Assembly: GCA_050949175.1 (NCBI GenBank)
Contig: JBMNFG010000009.1
Span: 248,001 to 312,000 of the forward strand
Direction of reading: 5' to 3'
Length of the DNA: 64,000 nt
Source: UBA4971 sp900019985
GTDB lineage: Bacteria > Bacillota > SHA-98 > UBA4971
In this document: positions 53,239 through 61,483 of the stretch, piece by piece
Numbering within the stretch: the stretch's first letter is position 1
How the letters are laid out: every line of letters begins with the position of its first letter
The notes under the pieces: generated by a model
What the model was told of the DNA's origin: nothing
Databases searched by the model: none
The model's input: the letters and a program-made list of their open reading frames with translations, nothing else
Made by a program: the position numbers and the translations under genes

Positions 53239-54267
53239 TTACGAAAGCCTTTTGAATCGGCCATCCCTGGGGATGGCGTACTTTTGCAGCTTCTTGTACA
53301 GGCCTGATCGTGAGATGTTGAGGAGTTTTGCAGCCTGCGATCGGTTGTTGCCTGTAGCTTTTAGTGCTGCGATTATTAAGCTGTATTCGTATTTTGCTAG
53401 AGAATCGTCGAGATCCGTAGCGAAAGCGGTGTCGTTTCCTTCTCTGTTTTCAATCGAATGTTGCCAGATGTGAGGCGGGATATGCTCAAGGTTTATCTCA
53501 TTTCCGTCAGTAAGATTCAATGCGTGCTCCACTGCATTCTCCAGCTCGCGAAGGTTCCCAGGCCAAGGGTATCTCATAAACGCATCCATGACTGTAGGAT
53601 GGACGCAGCTAACAGATGTGTTGCATACCTTATTCAAAGACAGAAGGAACCATTTGACAAGCTCAGGGATATCACTCCTTCTCTCCCTTAGAGGAGGAAT
53701 GTTTATAGAGATGACATTGAGTCTATAGTATAAGTCTTCACGGAACCTGCCGGATTCCAGTAGTTCCATTAGATCCTTATTGGTTGCAGCTATTACCCGT
53801 ACGTCTACCGGTATCTCACGTGTCCCGCCCAGGCGTTCTACGACACGGTCTTGGAGGACTCGGAGGACTTTGGCCTGGAGGGTAAGGGACATATCCCCGA
53901 TTTCGTCAAGAAAGACTGTGCCTCCGTCTGCAAGCTCAAACTTTCCGGGCTTTCCTCGTCTTGATGCACCGGTAAACGCTCCATCTACGTATCCAAAGAA
54001 CTCTGACTCAACAAGAGTTTCAGGTATCGCTGCGCAGTTTACCGTAATAAACGGCCCATTTCTTCGGTGGCTTGCCTGATGTATGGCTGCGGCAAAGACT
54101 GATTTTCCTACACCGGTTTCACCCACCAAAAGAACTGTGGAATCACCTCGTGCAGCTCGCTTAGCTAAGTTGCGGGCTGTTATGATCTCAGGACTTGATC
54201 CTAGGATTGCTGAAAAAGGATCTCTCGCTTTGCTTTTTAGCCGTTCTTTCTGCTCCGGTAGCATCAT
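53239..54267 (-). CDS. Sigma-54-dependent activator without a sensor domain (PspF-like)
   Basis: 342 residues, AAAGGA upstream of the ATG. AAA+ domain with Walker A GETGVGKS near 49, the sigma-54 contact loop GAFTGA near 95, Walker B TVFLDEIGDM near 120, and the arginine-finger region GRFREDLYYRLN. A Fis-type helix-turn-helix ends the protein (NNRSQAAKLLNISRSGLYKKL). No receiver, GAF or PAS domain, so activity may be controlled by its amount or by a partner protein. It is convergent with the exported operon and is the natural candidate to act at 46299. Confidence 0.92.
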   Translation of the reverse strand: MMLPEQKERLKSKARDPFSAILGSSPEIITARNLAKRAARGDSTVLLVGETGVGKSVFAAAIHQASHRRNGPFITVNCAAIPETLVESEFFGYVDGAFTGASRRGKPGKFELADGGTVFLDEIGDMSLTLQAKVLRVLQDRVVERLGGTREIPVDVRVIAATNKDLMELLESGRFREDLYYRLNVISINIPPLRERRSDIPELVKWFLLSLNKVCNTSVSCVHPTVMDAFMRYPWPGNLRELENAVEHALNLTDGNEINLEHIPPHIWQHSIENREGNDTAFATDLDDSLAKYEYSLIIAALKATGNNRSQAAKLLNISRSGLYKKLQKYAIPRDGRFKRLS

Positions 54268-54432
54268 TACCCTACATCCTTTCTCAAACAGGGACTGGCC
54301 GGCTTTTGAGGTTCCAGGACGTCGGTGTGTTGCGTGAGGTGGCGGATAATGACCGTTTTTTGTCTGCCGGTAGCCGTTTCCCGATTAAAATGACGACACA
54401 AGTATTGAAAAGTCGAATGCTCTCTAAGACGC

Positions 54433-54499
54433 GAGATACCCGCTGGATGGGGGTAGCATAATTCAGAAAACATACATCCCCATCGCCGACGGGTATCTC
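54433..54499 (-). promoter_or_regulatory. Inverted repeat, structured leader hairpin 1
   Basis: Outer arms GAGATACCCG / CGGGTATCTC match over 10 bp; inner arms GATGGGGGTA / TACATCCCCATC extend the stem with gaps. On the minus strand this would be in the 5' leader of the activator mRNA, about 165 bases before the start. Confidence 0.55.
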
Positions 54500-54532
54500 A
54501 TGAAATGTATAAGATGAGCCTCTTTTCAAAAA

Positions 54533-54598
54533 AACCTCTTTAGCGGCACCATCGTATCCGCGTCCTGCTGCGGGCTGTTGGATGGTCGCAAAGAGGTT
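54533..54598 (-). promoter_or_regulatory. Inverted repeat with T-run, structured leader hairpin 2
   Basis: Arms AACCTCTTT / AAAGAGGTT (9 bp), continued inside by CCATC / GATGG. On the minus strand the stem is followed by TTTTTT, like a terminator or attenuator, upstream of the activator gene. It may regulate the activator by early termination. Confidence 0.55.
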
Positions 54599-54971
54599 GT
54601 GAGAGTTTACCCTACAAGTTGCGGCATATGGCAAGTGGCAAAACTGCATGGTGCGAATCCTGCGAGACGCTAGACCCTCTATGTGACCTAACGAAGTGAT
54701 CCGCCCAATTATCCATTTCTCTTCGGCAGCTTGGCTATCATGGCCAGAATTCGATTGGCTTTAGACCCGCAGCTTTGCGTCCTTGTCTTTCGACAAGTTT
54801 GCCCTGTCGCGAGAAACTAGTGGCTAAATTATGCAATTGTCGATAATAGCCATATAATATTAACATATTAGGAAAAAGCAGGCTATTGGACTAAAGACCT
54901 ATTTCAGTAGGGCTTTCCGCCCAGTACAAGTTTTGGGGGTCGAGCTCTGCGAGGAGCTGCATTGTAAAGAA

Positions 54972-55000
54972 TTGACAGGAAAATAATTCCATGATATGAT
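54972..55000 (+). promoter_or_regulatory. Strong sigma-A promoter of the 293-residue exported protein
   Basis: Consensus TTGACA at 54972, 17-base spacer, TATGAT at 54995; 51 bp upstream of the ATG at 55051. Confidence 0.8.
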
Positions 55001-55050
55001 CCGGCAAGCAACGTATCTCGGACTCGGCGAACCCTTAGGAGGAGGTCGCT

Positions 55051-55932
55051 ATGACCGGAGAATCTGTGTCGATTGGTGCGATAGCCTGGACTTTCGTCAT
55101 GTCATGCGTTCTAGCGGCCTGTATTCATATGCTGCCTGTATCTGCAGAGCTCTACATCAACAATACTTCGCGCCTGCAATTCCCGGGGCAGACTGAGCTT
55201 TCGCAGGCGGATCTCTGCACTGGTTCTCTCATACAGGATGCTACCGACATGCCAGTTTGCCTGAATCCAACTATGAAACTGTCTAAACACGGTAATGCGG
55301 TGAATGGTGCTAACAAAGGTAATGCCCTGAATGACAAGGAGGTAAAAGCCGGTTTAGATGAAGAGGATTCTCTCTCCCAATCTTATCCCGGTGCTACTAT
55401 CCGGAGGAAACCTAGAGACGCCCAGTTAACTATAGAAGCGACTGCAATTACTGAAAACATCCTTGTAAGAGAAGATGAGTTTCAAGTCGCGGAAGGCGAG
55501 ATGGTTATATGGGAGGTGGAGCTGACTACTTACAATATGAGGGCTCCTACGGGCTGGAGGTATTGGGAGGTGAGCCTTGAGTTCGGACCTGAGCTTTTGG
55601 TTGAAGTTCTGGATGAGCTTGAGACAATTGACCCTATTCCCGAAGGAGGTTCTCCTACTAGACCTACATTGACAATCATGCGAGACGAGAACACCAGGAA
55701 AACCAAAGTCATGTGGAGCTGGCATAGCTTAGAGGACGATACACCTTCAGATTTTCCTAAACGAGCAACAGCTGTGGCCCGGTTACGGGTTAGCTCGTCA
55801 GAGGAGTCCGGATTCAATAAGGGACGTTACGCTTTTTGTGACAACGCAAGTATAAGATATATGACCGGTGCGAAACGCCCCACAGAAAGGACTTGTGAAT
55901 TGGAACCTATTATGATGAATGTAATATCTTAA
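55051..55932 (+). CDS. Exported protein sharing a module with the sigma-54 operon protein, function unknown
   Basis: 293 residues behind AGGAGGAGG. Signal peptide about 8-32 (LAACIHMLPVSA). Residues about 33-128 are Asn/Lys/Asp-rich and probably flexible. Residues about 130-290 follow the same pattern as residues 325-480 of the 616-residue protein: TAITENILVREDEFQVAEGE, WEVELTT, GWRYWEVSLEFGPELLVEV, VMWSWHS. It has its own sigma-A promoter, so it may be made constantly while its relatives depend on sigma-54. Function unknown. Confidence 0.72.
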   Translation: MTGESVSIGAIAWTFVMSCVLAACIHMLPVSAELYINNTSRLQFPGQTELSQADLCTGSLIQDATDMPVCLNPTMKLSKHGNAVNGANKGNALNDKEVKAGLDEEDSLSQSYPGATIRRKPRDAQLTIEATAITENILVREDEFQVAEGEMVIWEVELTTYNMRAPTGWRYWEVSLEFGPELLVEVLDELETIDPIPEGGSPTRPTLTIMRDENTRKTKVMWSWHSLEDDTPSDFPKRATAVARLRVSSSEESGFNKGRYAFCDNASIRYMTGAKRPTERTCELEPIMMNVIS

Positions 55933-56090
55933 GAAAAAGGTCATCGTGAAAGATAATCGCGGTAACCGTGAAAAGCAGAAGAATGAATCTATATGCTTCT
56001 TGTAAGACATGTCCGAGAAGGCTAGTTGATGACTCTTCTCTAATTGTCCTGTCAGGAAACATGTGATAGAAAAAAGCTGCTTAGGAAGCC

Positions 56091-56119
56091 TTGACTCTGT
56101 TGGACATTTCGGCTATACT
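56091..56119 (+). promoter_or_regulatory. Sigma-A promoter for tRNA-Val and tRNA-Asp
   Basis: TTGACT at 56091, 17-base spacer, TATACT at 56114; 44 bp before the mature tRNA-Val. Confidence 0.75.
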
Positions 56120-56163
56120 AACAATTGCCTAAGGTGATTTGCCTGTTTACCAGGAGGCAACTA

Positions 56164-56238
56164 GGGCGAATAGCTCAGCGGGAGAGCACCTCCCTTACAA
56201 GGAGGGGGTCGGCAGTTCAAATCTGCCTTCGCCCACCA
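56164..56238 (+). tRNA. tRNA-Val (anticodon TAC)
   Basis: Full cloverleaf: acceptor GGGCGAA / TTCGCCC, D arm TAGCTCAGCGGGAGAGCA, anticodon loop CTTACAA, T arm GGCAG-TTCAAAT-CTGCC, and encoded CCA. 75 bases. Confidence 0.95.
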
Positions 56239-56270
56239 AGTGAATATAAGCGATACTCATAAGTTTGAGC

Positions 56271-56348
56271 GGAGGCGTGGTGTAGCTGGTCTAACATACC
56301 TGCCTGTCACGCAGGAGATCGCGGGTTCGAATCCCGTCGCTTCCGCCA
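56271..56348 (+). tRNA. tRNA-Asp (anticodon GTC)
   Basis: Acceptor GGAGGCG / CGCTTCC with one G-T pair, anticodon loop CTGTCAC, T arm GCGGG-TTCGAAT-CCCGT, encoded CCA. Eight T residues follow at once, so the tRNA and T-run end the transcript. Confidence 0.95.
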
Positions 56349-56411
56349 TTTTTTTTGTACACGTGGAGGCGAAAGGTTAGGAAGACAGGGCAAAAAAGGT
56401 AGCCCCTGCTC

Positions 56412-56440
56412 TTGACAAAGCGCCTGAAACCACGTAGTAT
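56412..56440 (+). promoter_or_regulatory. Sigma-A promoter for tRNA-Phe
   Basis: Consensus TTGACA at 56412, 17-base spacer, TAGTAT at 56435; 15 bp before the tRNA. Confidence 0.8.
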
Positions 56441-56455
56441 TTGTTTAGATGTGCT

Positions 56456-56531
<76 letters not shown>

Positions 56532-56583
56532 TTTTTTTATGGCGTTTTGCAGTGCAGTTGCTGTGTGAAGGGTTTGATCTGAG

Positions 56584-56621
56584 GAGGACGGCGCCGGTTG
56601 ATCCGTTATAGCGCCGCCCTC
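56584..56621 (-). terminator. Terminator hairpin of the barrel-like gene
   Basis: Arms GAGGACGGCGC / GCGCCGCCCTC pair over 10 of 11 positions. It lies 58 bases past the stop of the minus-strand gene. No strong T-run is seen. Confidence 0.5.
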
Positions 56622-56678
56622 TCACATAACCGTTATGGGAATAGTCTAGCAATCTTCCAGTAGAATCAAGAACACCAA

Positions 56679-57956
56679 TCAGAACCTGACGTTCAGTCCG
56701 ACAGTCAATCCGCCGATCGTGACAGCCCTTGGTTTCGGCTGTTCCCAAACAACAATCGGAATCAGATAGCCACCGTTTAGTGTTGTTGTAGCCCCTGGTT
56801 CATCAAGAATTCCATCAAATCTAGCCTGGACAAGTGATGGGATGTCGTTCCAAACCGAGGTATAGTATCCTGCCTCTATGGATAACTGATCAGTAATGTG
56901 ATAAGCCAGGTCAAAGCTTAAGTCGTACGTGGAGATCCGAATAGCGTCCTTACTCAAAGGATATTCGTCTTCAAAGCCTTCGTCATCTCTTAGGAGCCAC
57001 TCATCAGATATGGCGGGAGCGTAATGCCACACTCTACCCGTTATCTTCGCACGTGTTTCTGATGTTCCGAACAGAAATCCCGCTTTTGCGCCTGCCTTCA
57101 TTAGAAGCTTGTCGCCTAAAGCGAACGTTCCCTCAATGCCAACCTGCGGACCTACAGCGTTTACGCTAAGGGTACTGTCGAATCCAGTTACATACTTGGT
57201 TGCCCAGTAGAGGTGGTCGTATTCGGGCAACTGTTTATCCCATCCTTCTTCGAGCTCTACGAATCCGATTGACTGATCCTGATTGAAAACCGCTCTACGG
57301 ATACCGCCTAAAAGGCCAAGCTCCCAACTTGCCCCACTCAGAGCTTTAGTACCTGATACATCAAGAGCCGACATTGAAAGAGCTCCCTCACCGGTGATAA
57401 GGCCTTCAGAATTGTGTCCCCAGTAATCGTCATCAGTGGATCGGTGTTCCAAATATTTACTCTGATACTCTCTTTCACCATCTGCCAGCCAAGGTAGAGT
57501 CAGTGCGTAGTACCTATTCGACCACCTGTCTATCCCGCCATCTCCTTCATCTTCACACTCTGCGCCAGGATTATCCAAGGCTTTCGTCACCTCGTCAGCA
57601 CGACTGAGGCCCCAGTACGAAACACCCAGCGAAACAGTGGAAAACAGGGAGTATGACCCCGAAACAATTAAGCCTTTTCCGGCACCGAACTGTAGGATAA
57701 GCTTTCCCTTATTGATCAGTTCAAGTTCAGGAAAAACACCGTTTAGCAGGTGAATTCCAAGACATGACAATTCACCCGGTTCGTCTTCCTCAGGTACTGC
57801 CTTATATGCTTCATAATCGCCAATCCAAAGTTCCGCCCCGCCTACACCCGCATGCCAGTATTTCAGGTTTAGCTCGGCTTGCTCAGCAAAGCTGGGTACT
57901 GAAATGAGGCCTAAAGACAACACCAACACCAAGACAATCACCAATGTCTTCTTCAC
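56679..57956 (-). CDS. Predicted outer-membrane beta-barrel protein
   Basis: 425 residues from GTG 57956 with AAGGAGG upstream. Clear signal peptide about 1-24 (VPSFAEQ). The mature protein alternates short amphipathic beta strands and Gly/Asp-rich turns, and ends in GGLTVGLNVRF, with Phe as the last residue, the usual mark of outer-membrane barrels. No known family recognised. Stand-alone gene; a porin-like or structural role is possible. Third outer-membrane-type protein in the window. Confidence 0.7.
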   Translation of the reverse strand: MKKTLVIVLVLVLSLGLISVPSFAEQAELNLKYWHAGVGGAELWIGDYEAYKAVPEEDEPGELSCLGIHLLNGVFPELELINKGKLILQFGAGKGLIVSGSYSLFSTVSLGVSYWGLSRADEVTKALDNPGAECEDEGDGGIDRWSNRYYALTLPWLADGEREYQSKYLEHRSTDDDYWGHNSEGLITGEGALSMSALDVSGTKALSGASWELGLLGGIRRAVFNQDQSIGFVELEEGWDKQLPEYDHLYWATKYVTGFDSTLSVNAVGPQVGIEGTFALGDKLLMKAGAKAGFLFGTSETRAKITGRVWHYAPAISDEWLLRDDEGFEDEYPLSKDAIRISTYDLSFDLAYHITDQLSIEAGYYTSVWNDIPSLVQARFDGILDEPGATTTLNGGYLIPIVVWEQPKPRAVTIGGLTVGLNVRF

Positions 57957-58318
57957 GCCCCTGCCTCCTTATAATCGTACGTTTTGGGAAGTTGATTTCG
58001 AAAAAAATCTGATGCAGCGCTGTAATCATAAGATTCTAACTATAATTGAAGCTATAATTTCGCATACAATTCGGAAAACCCTTGTTAGTTTGATAAGTTT
58101 TTTCTGCTTCAAAGAACATTAAGGGCTTCGGCCGCCACCGAAGCCCTTACTTAGTTGCTTCATTCAGTTGTCTCCGTTATTTAGTTCTCTTGGTTGCTGG
58201 AAATCCCTTTTCACGCTCACTTCGCTAAGTTAAGCCTTTTGGCTCAATGTGCCATGGATCCGTAGGCAAATCGGCTGTCTCCATATGGCAAGCGTCAGTC
58301 ATCGAGTAGCCCACGTTC
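57957..58318 (-). other. Intergenic region upstream of the barrel gene (362 bp)
   Basis: AT-rich near 58000-58090, likely with the promoter of the barrel gene, and a strong hairpin at 58121-58148. No gene seen. Confidence 0.5.
58121..58148 (-). terminator. Strong hairpin after the DUF438 remnant
   Basis: Perfect 11-bp stem AAGGGCTTCGG / CCGAAGCCCTT with a 6-base loop. It lies downstream of the minus-strand pseudogene and may have been its terminator, though no T-run follows. Confidence 0.5.
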
Positions 58319-58727
58319 TCATTCAATAGCCTTGATACCGCTTATCTCCTGGCTTACTTCAAGGGTGCCTCTGTATTTGCCTTTTTTGTCAAGCACCGCG
58401 AAGTATCTTATATACACGTACTTGCCGCCCACCTTAATCCAAAAGTCAGATACATCCCGCGCGCCCTCACGGAAGCTGCTGACTCTATTTTCCACCACAT
58501 GGACGCTACCTGGGGATGGCAGTTCCTTGCGTTGCGTCCGATAATGGTGCGAGGATAGGTAAAGATGCGTTCGGGCGAGTCTGAGACCGGTGCGTCTCTG
58601 AATACCGCTGCGTGCACGTCACATAATCTCGAGATCTCTTCTACCGGAATACCTTCGTTAATGAGGGCTTGCTCCATGGCGGATATCTCCTGAGGTGAGA
58701 CATCCTTAATGCCTGCACATGTCTTTA
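58319..58727 (-). pseudogene. Decayed DUF438/PAS regulator gene (truncated, deleted, frameshifted)
   Basis: On the minus strand one frame reads GIKDVSPQEISAMEQALINE then RLCDVHAAVF, typical of DUF438. It passes straight into RIFTYPRTIIGRNARNCHP of the PAS domain that normally follows a hemerythrin domain, so the middle is deleted. Near 58510 the frame shifts by one base and continues as VHVVENRVSSFREGA, then DFWIKVGGKYVYIRYFAV and GTLEVSQEIS to a stop at 58319. The N-terminus is cut by an upstream stop. A clear gene remnant. Confidence 0.85.
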
Positions 58728-59066
58728 GTCCGGATCATATGATAATGTGGACTACCACTACAGGAAGGCACAGCACACAGCTGGACCAAAGGAGCAAGGG
58801 AGCAAGTTGCCTGATATCTGTGAAGAGTAGAAAAGAGAGATGACTGTCGTAAGCAGAAAGAGAAAATGATGTGACGGAGAAAGGCTAATAACTTGCGCAA
58901 GGTCTTTCCCCGTTTTGACATAGGGCGATGTTGAGCTTGTGATCTTAAGCTGTGTTCAATGAGCTCCATCGCCCATGGCACAGACTTCGGTCAGATGTCC
59001 GAAATTCCACCGCCACGCATCCCCGCCCCGCATCCCATGGATGATGGAAAATCAAAAGAGTTGGTC
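58728..59066 (+). other. Gap between the DUF438 remnant and the liv promoter (339 bp)
   Basis: A 95-codon frame (58959-59246) has no ribosome site and no recognisable features. I see nothing else. Confidence 0.5.
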
Positions 59067-59095
59067 TTGACCGAACCCCTCACGCGTGCTATAGT
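59067..59095 (+). promoter_or_regulatory. Sigma-A promoter of the liv operon
   Basis: TTGACC at 59067, 17-base spacer, TATAGT at 59090 with an extended TGC. It leaves a leader of about 180 bases before livJ; I see no known riboswitch in it. Confidence 0.75.
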
Positions 59096-59283
59096 AGTTG
59101 AAAACGTCTTGTGCCACATTGAAGACGAGGAGGGAGTAGCAGGTCAGATAGGAACTTCATACAAATGCAAGGTCAGTTTTCTTGAAGAGAGACTAGGTTT
59201 TAGAGTCGAGAAGTCGAGTAAAAAAATAAGTAGCGGAGCAGAGTAATAGCTTCGTATCCATCAAGATGGGAGGTAGTCGAGAA

Positions 59284-60417
59284 GTGAGAAGGTCCATCGC
59301 ATCCTTCACTGTGTTTGTCATTCTTCTTTCCTTTATGTTGTTTGGTGTAACTACATATTCTGCGGAGCCGATCAAGATTGGTTTCAACCTGGAGATAACA
59401 GGCCCTGTAGCAGGTTATGGGCAGATGGGTTGGGAAGGAGCCCAGCTCATGAGGGAGCTTATGCCCATGGAAGTGCTTGGGAGGCCTGTTGAGTTTGTAC
59501 TCGTCGATAACAAGTCTGACCGAGTTGAGGCATCTAACGCTACTTCGCGCCTCATCGAAAGAGAGAAAGTCGTCGCTATTATCGGGCCTATGATAAGCGG
59601 CAGCACGCTTGCAGCCGGAGATATATGTGAAAAGAAAGAAGTCCCCATTATAAGTCCATCAGCCACAAACCCTCTGGTTACACAAGGCAAGAGTTACGTA
59701 TTTCGGGCGTGCTACATAGATCCGTTCCAAGCCGAGATCGCAGCGAAATACTCTTATGAAGACCTAGGCGCAAGAACAGCTGCAGTCCTCTTTGACATTT
59801 CTAATGATTACTGTGTTGCATTAGGTCAGTATTTTAAGAGTGCCTTCGAGAGCATGGGTGGGGAAGTCGTAGTGCATACTCCGTGTAATGCCGGAGACCA
59901 GGACTTCAGCGCCCAGCTCACAGCGATAAAGACTGCAAACCCGGATGTAATCTACCTGCCCAACTACTATGAGGAAGTAGGGCTTATCCTTCGCCAAGCG
60001 AAAGACCTGGGCTTGACCCAGCCTATCCTTTCTGCTGACGGCGTTGATGTTCCTGAGATTTGGGATCTTGCCGGTCCTGCCATTGAAGGACTGATGAATA
60101 CCGCTCACTGGCATGAAGATGCCGGAATGACTGATATTGGTAAGAAGTACATCGAGGCATATAAAGCAAAGTATGCGGGGAAGGAAGTCAACTCCTTCGG
60201 AGCCCTTGCTGCAGATTGCGTAATCATGGTCCTTGACGCAATAGAGAGAGCAGGTTCCACTGATCCTAAGGCGATCCGCGACGCCTTGGCAGCCACGAAG
60301 GACCTGGAGGTCGTAACCGGGTTTGTCTCAATGGATAATGGCGACGCAGTCAAGGCGGCAGTTATCCGTGAGGCAAGAGATGGCGAGTGGAAATTCAAGG
60401 CAGTAGTAAATCCGTAA
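59284..60417 (+). CDS. livJ: Branched-chain amino-acid ABC transporter, substrate-binding protein
   Basis: About 377 residues from GTG 59284 with GGGAGG upstream; ATG 59266 has no site. Signal peptide about 5-28 (TTYSAEP). Type I periplasmic-binding fold with IGFNLEITGPVAGYG, VVAIIGPMISGST, and IISPSATNP, all usual for Leu/Ile/Val or amide binders. First gene of a livJHMGF operon. The substrate cannot be told from sequence. A hairpin after it probably raises its level relative to the permease genes. Confidence 0.92.
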   Translation: MRRSIASFTVFVILLSFMLFGVTTYSAEPIKIGFNLEITGPVAGYGQMGWEGAQLMRELMPMEVLGRPVEFVLVDNKSDRVEASNATSRLIEREKVVAIIGPMISGSTLAAGDICEKKEVPIISPSATNPLVTQGKSYVFRACYIDPFQAEIAAKYSYEDLGARTAAVLFDISNDYCVALGQYFKSAFESMGGEVVVHTPCNAGDQDFSAQLTAIKTANPDVIYLPNYYEEVGLILRQAKDLGLTQPILSADGVDVPEIWDLAGPAIEGLMNTAHWHEDAGMTDIGKKYIEAYKAKYAGKEVNSFGALAADCVIMVLDAIERAGSTDPKAIRDALAATKDLEVVTGFVSMDNGDAVKAAVIREARDGEWKFKAVVNP

Positions 60418-60494
60418 GTAGGACTTGACGATTCTCTTTCGTATCGTCGGTTTCCGCAGTCGGTATCGCCGCAAGATGCAGTGATGTCTATCAC

Positions 60495-60527
60495 GGGCTG
60501 GGAGGGTTTTTATAACCCTCCTGCCCT
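60495..60527 (+). terminator. Hairpin between livJ and livH
   Basis: Stem GGAGGGTT / AACCCTCC with loop TTTAT, extended by GGGC / GCCC. Likely partial terminator or mRNA stabiliser behind the binding-protein gene. Confidence 0.6.
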
Positions 60528-60588
60528 GATGTTCGTTACGGGGAGCTTGAAGCGGTGCAGACACCCGCTCAAGAGGGAGTTGACGTTT

Positions 60589-61482
60589 GTGAATGCTTCC
60601 GTATTGTTTCAACAATTGATAAATGGGATGTCCTTGGGCAGCCTCTATGCTTTACTGGCTATCGGATACACAATGGTGTACGGTATCCTGAGGTTCATCA
60701 ATTTTGCCCATAGCGACATCTTTATGGTAGGAGCCTACTCCGCCTTTTTCTTCATCGCGGTTTTTCGTCTTCCGTGGCCTCTTGCTGCAGCCTTTGCAGT
60801 AGCTCTGACTGCGCTCGTAGGTATGACCATCGACCGGGCAGCTTACAGGCCGGTGAGGGATGCGCCCCGGATTTCTGCGCTCATAACCGCAGTGGGCGTA
60901 TCATCTTTCATCGAGAACCTCGGCCTGGTCACGGTAGGGGCGCGCCCCAAGGCATTTGAAAGCCCCGGGTTTATGTCTCAGGTATTCCATATCGGTTCTG
61001 TGGCTGTTACAGGTGTGGCTGTTTGGGTGCCAATCATCACTGTCCTTCTTCTTGCAATAATGATGTATATAGTCTACCGGACGAAAATCGGCATGGCTAT
61101 GCGCGCTGTATCCACCGATATCGAAGCTACCCGCCTGATGGGCGTGGATGTAGACAGGGTCATATCCTATACTTTTGCCCTAGGTTCTGCACTTGCTGCT
61201 GCAGGCGGCATATTGTGGGCATGTAAGTACCCGAAAATCACCCCGTTGATGGGTGTGTATCCCGGTTGGAAAGCATTCACTGCTGCGGTTGTCGGCGGAA
61301 TTGGGAGCATCCCCGGCGCGATGATAGGCGGCTTCATAATAGGGCTCGTTGAAGTCTTGACAGTGGCGATTTCCCCCAACTTGTCAGGTTACCGTGACGG
61401 TGTGATCTTCCTCGTCCTTGTAGTCTTCCTTTTGGTGAGGCCTACAGGCATCCTTGGAGAGACCCTAAAGGAGAAGGTATGA
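60589..61482 (+). CDS. livH: Branched-chain amino-acid ABC transporter permease LivH
   Basis: 297 residues from GTG 60589 (GAGGGAG upstream); the frame is open to 60481 but that part covers the hairpin. Multi-spanning membrane protein with LINGMSLGSLYALLAIGYTMVYG and FAHSDIFMVGAY at the start and EAA-like VGGIGSIPGAMIGG near residue 235. Forms the membrane channel with LivM. One base separates it from livM. Confidence 0.93.
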   Translation: MNASVLFQQLINGMSLGSLYALLAIGYTMVYGILRFINFAHSDIFMVGAYSAFFFIAVFRLPWPLAAAFAVALTALVGMTIDRAAYRPVRDAPRISALITAVGVSSFIENLGLVTVGARPKAFESPGFMSQVFHIGSVAVTGVAVWVPIITVLLLAIMMYIVYRTKIGMAMRAVSTDIEATRLMGVDVDRVISYTFALGSALAAAGGILWACKYPKITPLMGVYPGWKAFTAAVVGGIGSIPGAMIGGFIIGLVEVLTVAISPNLSGYRDGVIFLVLVVFLLVRPTGILGETLKEKV

Positions 61483-61483
61483 T

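Larger units (their letters stand above)
54268..54971 (-). other. Long leader region of the activator gene with two strong inverted repeats
   Basis: About 700 bp with no believable gene; a 121-codon frame (54284-54649) overlaps both inverted repeats and looks non-coding. AT-rich DNA near 54830-54890 may contain the promoter of the activator. A possible trace of a lost sensor domain cannot be excluded. Confidence 0.5.

Noticed and set aside
54284..54649. 121-codon minus-strand frame, possible lost sensor domain of the sigma-54 activator
   Set aside because: It spans two long inverted repeats and shows no GAF, PAS or receiver pattern; treated as leader.
58959..59246. 95-codon frame upstream of livJ
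   Set aside because: No ribosome site, overlaps the good liv promoter, composition unlike neighbouring genes.
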